Origin: Gammaproteobacteria bacterium
GTDB taxonomy: Bacteria > Pseudomonadota > Gammaproteobacteria > Thiohalomonadales > Thiohalomonadaceae
Length of the DNA stretch: 24,983 bases
Direction of reading: 5' to 3'
Assembly: GCA_023228645.1 (NCBI GenBank)
Contig: JALOAT010000054.1
Span: forward strand, 1-24,983
A model generated the notes under the pieces. The model saw only the letters and a list, made by a program, of their open reading frames with translations. It had not been told where the DNA came from and did not search any database. Within the stretch, counting starts at the first letter, position 1; every line of letters begins with the position of its first letter. The position numbers and the translations under genes were made by a program. Positions 24,635 to 24,983 of the stretch are shown in pieces.

Positions 24635-24983
24635 ATGAAGAATAATTGGAAAGAAATTCAGGAATATTACGACAAAGGTTTTAGTATTCGAGAATTGGTT
24701 GCACATTTTAAAATTTCGACTAAGTCAATACATCTCGCTAAAAAGCGTGGCGAGTTTGTGACCAGATCAAAATCAGAGAGTGCTTTATTAGTAAAGAAAA
24801 AATTTGGCCAGAAGGTATTGTCAAAATCCCATAAAGATAATATATCTAATGGTATGAGGGCGGCCCATAAAAATGGTAATGCTTGGAATATTGGCCAAAG
24901 TAGATGGAATAATGAACCAAGTTGGCCAGAACAATTTTTTATGAATGTGGTCGCAAATGAATTTGACACAAGAATTATGAATA
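24635..24983 (+). CDS. homing endonuclease-like protein (3' truncated by window end)
   Basis: 116 codons are visible and the frame is still open. The N-terminus WKEIQEYYDKGFSIRELVAHFKIS is a helix-turn-helix-type DNA-binding segment. SKSHKDNISNGMRAAHKNG resembles a NUMOD3-type repeat, and EPSWPEQFFMNVVANEF matches the start of the EDxHD (Vsr-like) nuclease domain found in phage homing endonucleases. It lies directly after the anticodon-loop position of a half tRNA. No Shine-Dalgarno is seen near ATG 24635, so the start could be wrong or expression weak. Confidence 0.65.
   Translation, partial: MKNNWKEIQEYYDKGFSIRELVAHFKISTKSIHLAKKRGEFVTRSKSESALLVKKKFGQKVLSKSHKDNISNGMRAAHKNGNAWNIGQSRWNNEPSWPEQFFMNVVANEFDTRIMN

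Noticed and set aside
24667..24969. 100-aa minus-strand ORF at the window end
   Set aside because: Shadow of the plus-strand endonuclease-like frame, which has recognisable domains.
1..24983. CRISPR arrays, rRNA genes, transposases, integrase or att sites
   Set aside because: None seen: no regularly spaced repeats, no rRNA-like stretch, and no IS-type inverted repeats with transposase motifs.

Overview
This 25-kb window looks like the translation-takeover region of a large tailed bacteriophage. The evidence is: dense, mostly co-directional short genes with ATGA/TAATG overlaps and strong Shine-Dalgarno sites; many small proteins without recognisable families; four homing-type endonuclease genes (three HNH, one PD-(D/E)XK) plus a partial fifth; and an unusual concentration of translation genes. 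The latter are an initiation factor IF3, three stripped-down aminoacyl-tRNA synthetases (ThrRS, HisRS, LeuRS) and about 25 recognisable tRNA genes plus several degenerate or odd tRNA-like elements. Stop codons TAA, TGA and TAG are all used as in code 11. The host cannot be named from the sequence.

Layout. 1-3.74 kb: a 5'-truncated Ro60/TROVE-vWA protein, a hypothetical gene, infC, a small gene, a eukaryotic-type phosphomannomutase-like HAD protein and a small gene. 3.78-5.07 kb: a six-codon Thr-rich leader, a strong hairpin and an editing-less ThrRS. 5.07-8.55 kb: tRNA array 1 (His, Tyr and Glu only, plus four odd tRNA-like elements) with small genes between the tRNAs. 8.56-12.2 kb: small genes, an R2K-type ATP-grasp protein, a DUF1937-like protein, a mannose-6-phosphate-isomerase-type cupin and a minimal HisRS whose frame is broken at codon 30. 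12.2-13.5 kb: a terminator, one minus-strand gene and about 630 bp of non-coding, hairpin-rich DNA. 13.5-16.1 kb: a hypothetical gene, an ADP-ribosylglycohydrolase, a small alarmone (ppGpp) hydrolase and small genes. 16.16-22.4 kb: tRNA array 2 (Leu, Asn, Pro) ending in a LeuRS without its editing domain. 22.4 kb to the end: a third promoter and Leu tRNAs, including one with a 71-nt cloverleaf-like insert in its anticodon loop, and homing endonucleases placed in or next to tRNA genes.

The most striking system is the regulation of the tRNA arrays. Array 1 and array 2 each start with a promoter (TTGAC[A/T], then a shared GGACTAAATA), a good Shine-Dalgarno site, a short leader ORF, and a strong intrinsic terminator before the first tRNA. 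Leader 1 (21 aa) is loaded with His, Tyr and Glu codons, and array 1 encodes His, Tyr and Glu tRNAs. Leader 2 (28 aa) is loaded with Leu, Asn and Pro codons, and array 2 encodes Leu, Asn and Pro tRNAs and then LeuRS. In both leaders a 7-nt segment 10-11 nt upstream of the stop codon is complementary to the 5' arm of the terminator and could act as an anti-terminator. This is the layout of trp/his-type ribosome-mediated attenuation, here placed in front of phage tRNA operons so that shortage of a charged tRNA would switch on the genes for that same tRNA. A shorter Thr-rich leader in front of ThrRS suggests a third member.

Other themes are tRNA genes whose acceptor stems are extended to 10-18 bp and which lack an encoded CCA, a tRNA-like unit with an 8-nt anticodon loop, tRNAs with inserts in the D-loop or anticodon loop, and a 19-bp duplication of a tRNA 5' end flanking an HNH endonuclease module. 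All functional statements rest on reading the sequence; no database search, covariance model or folding program was run.
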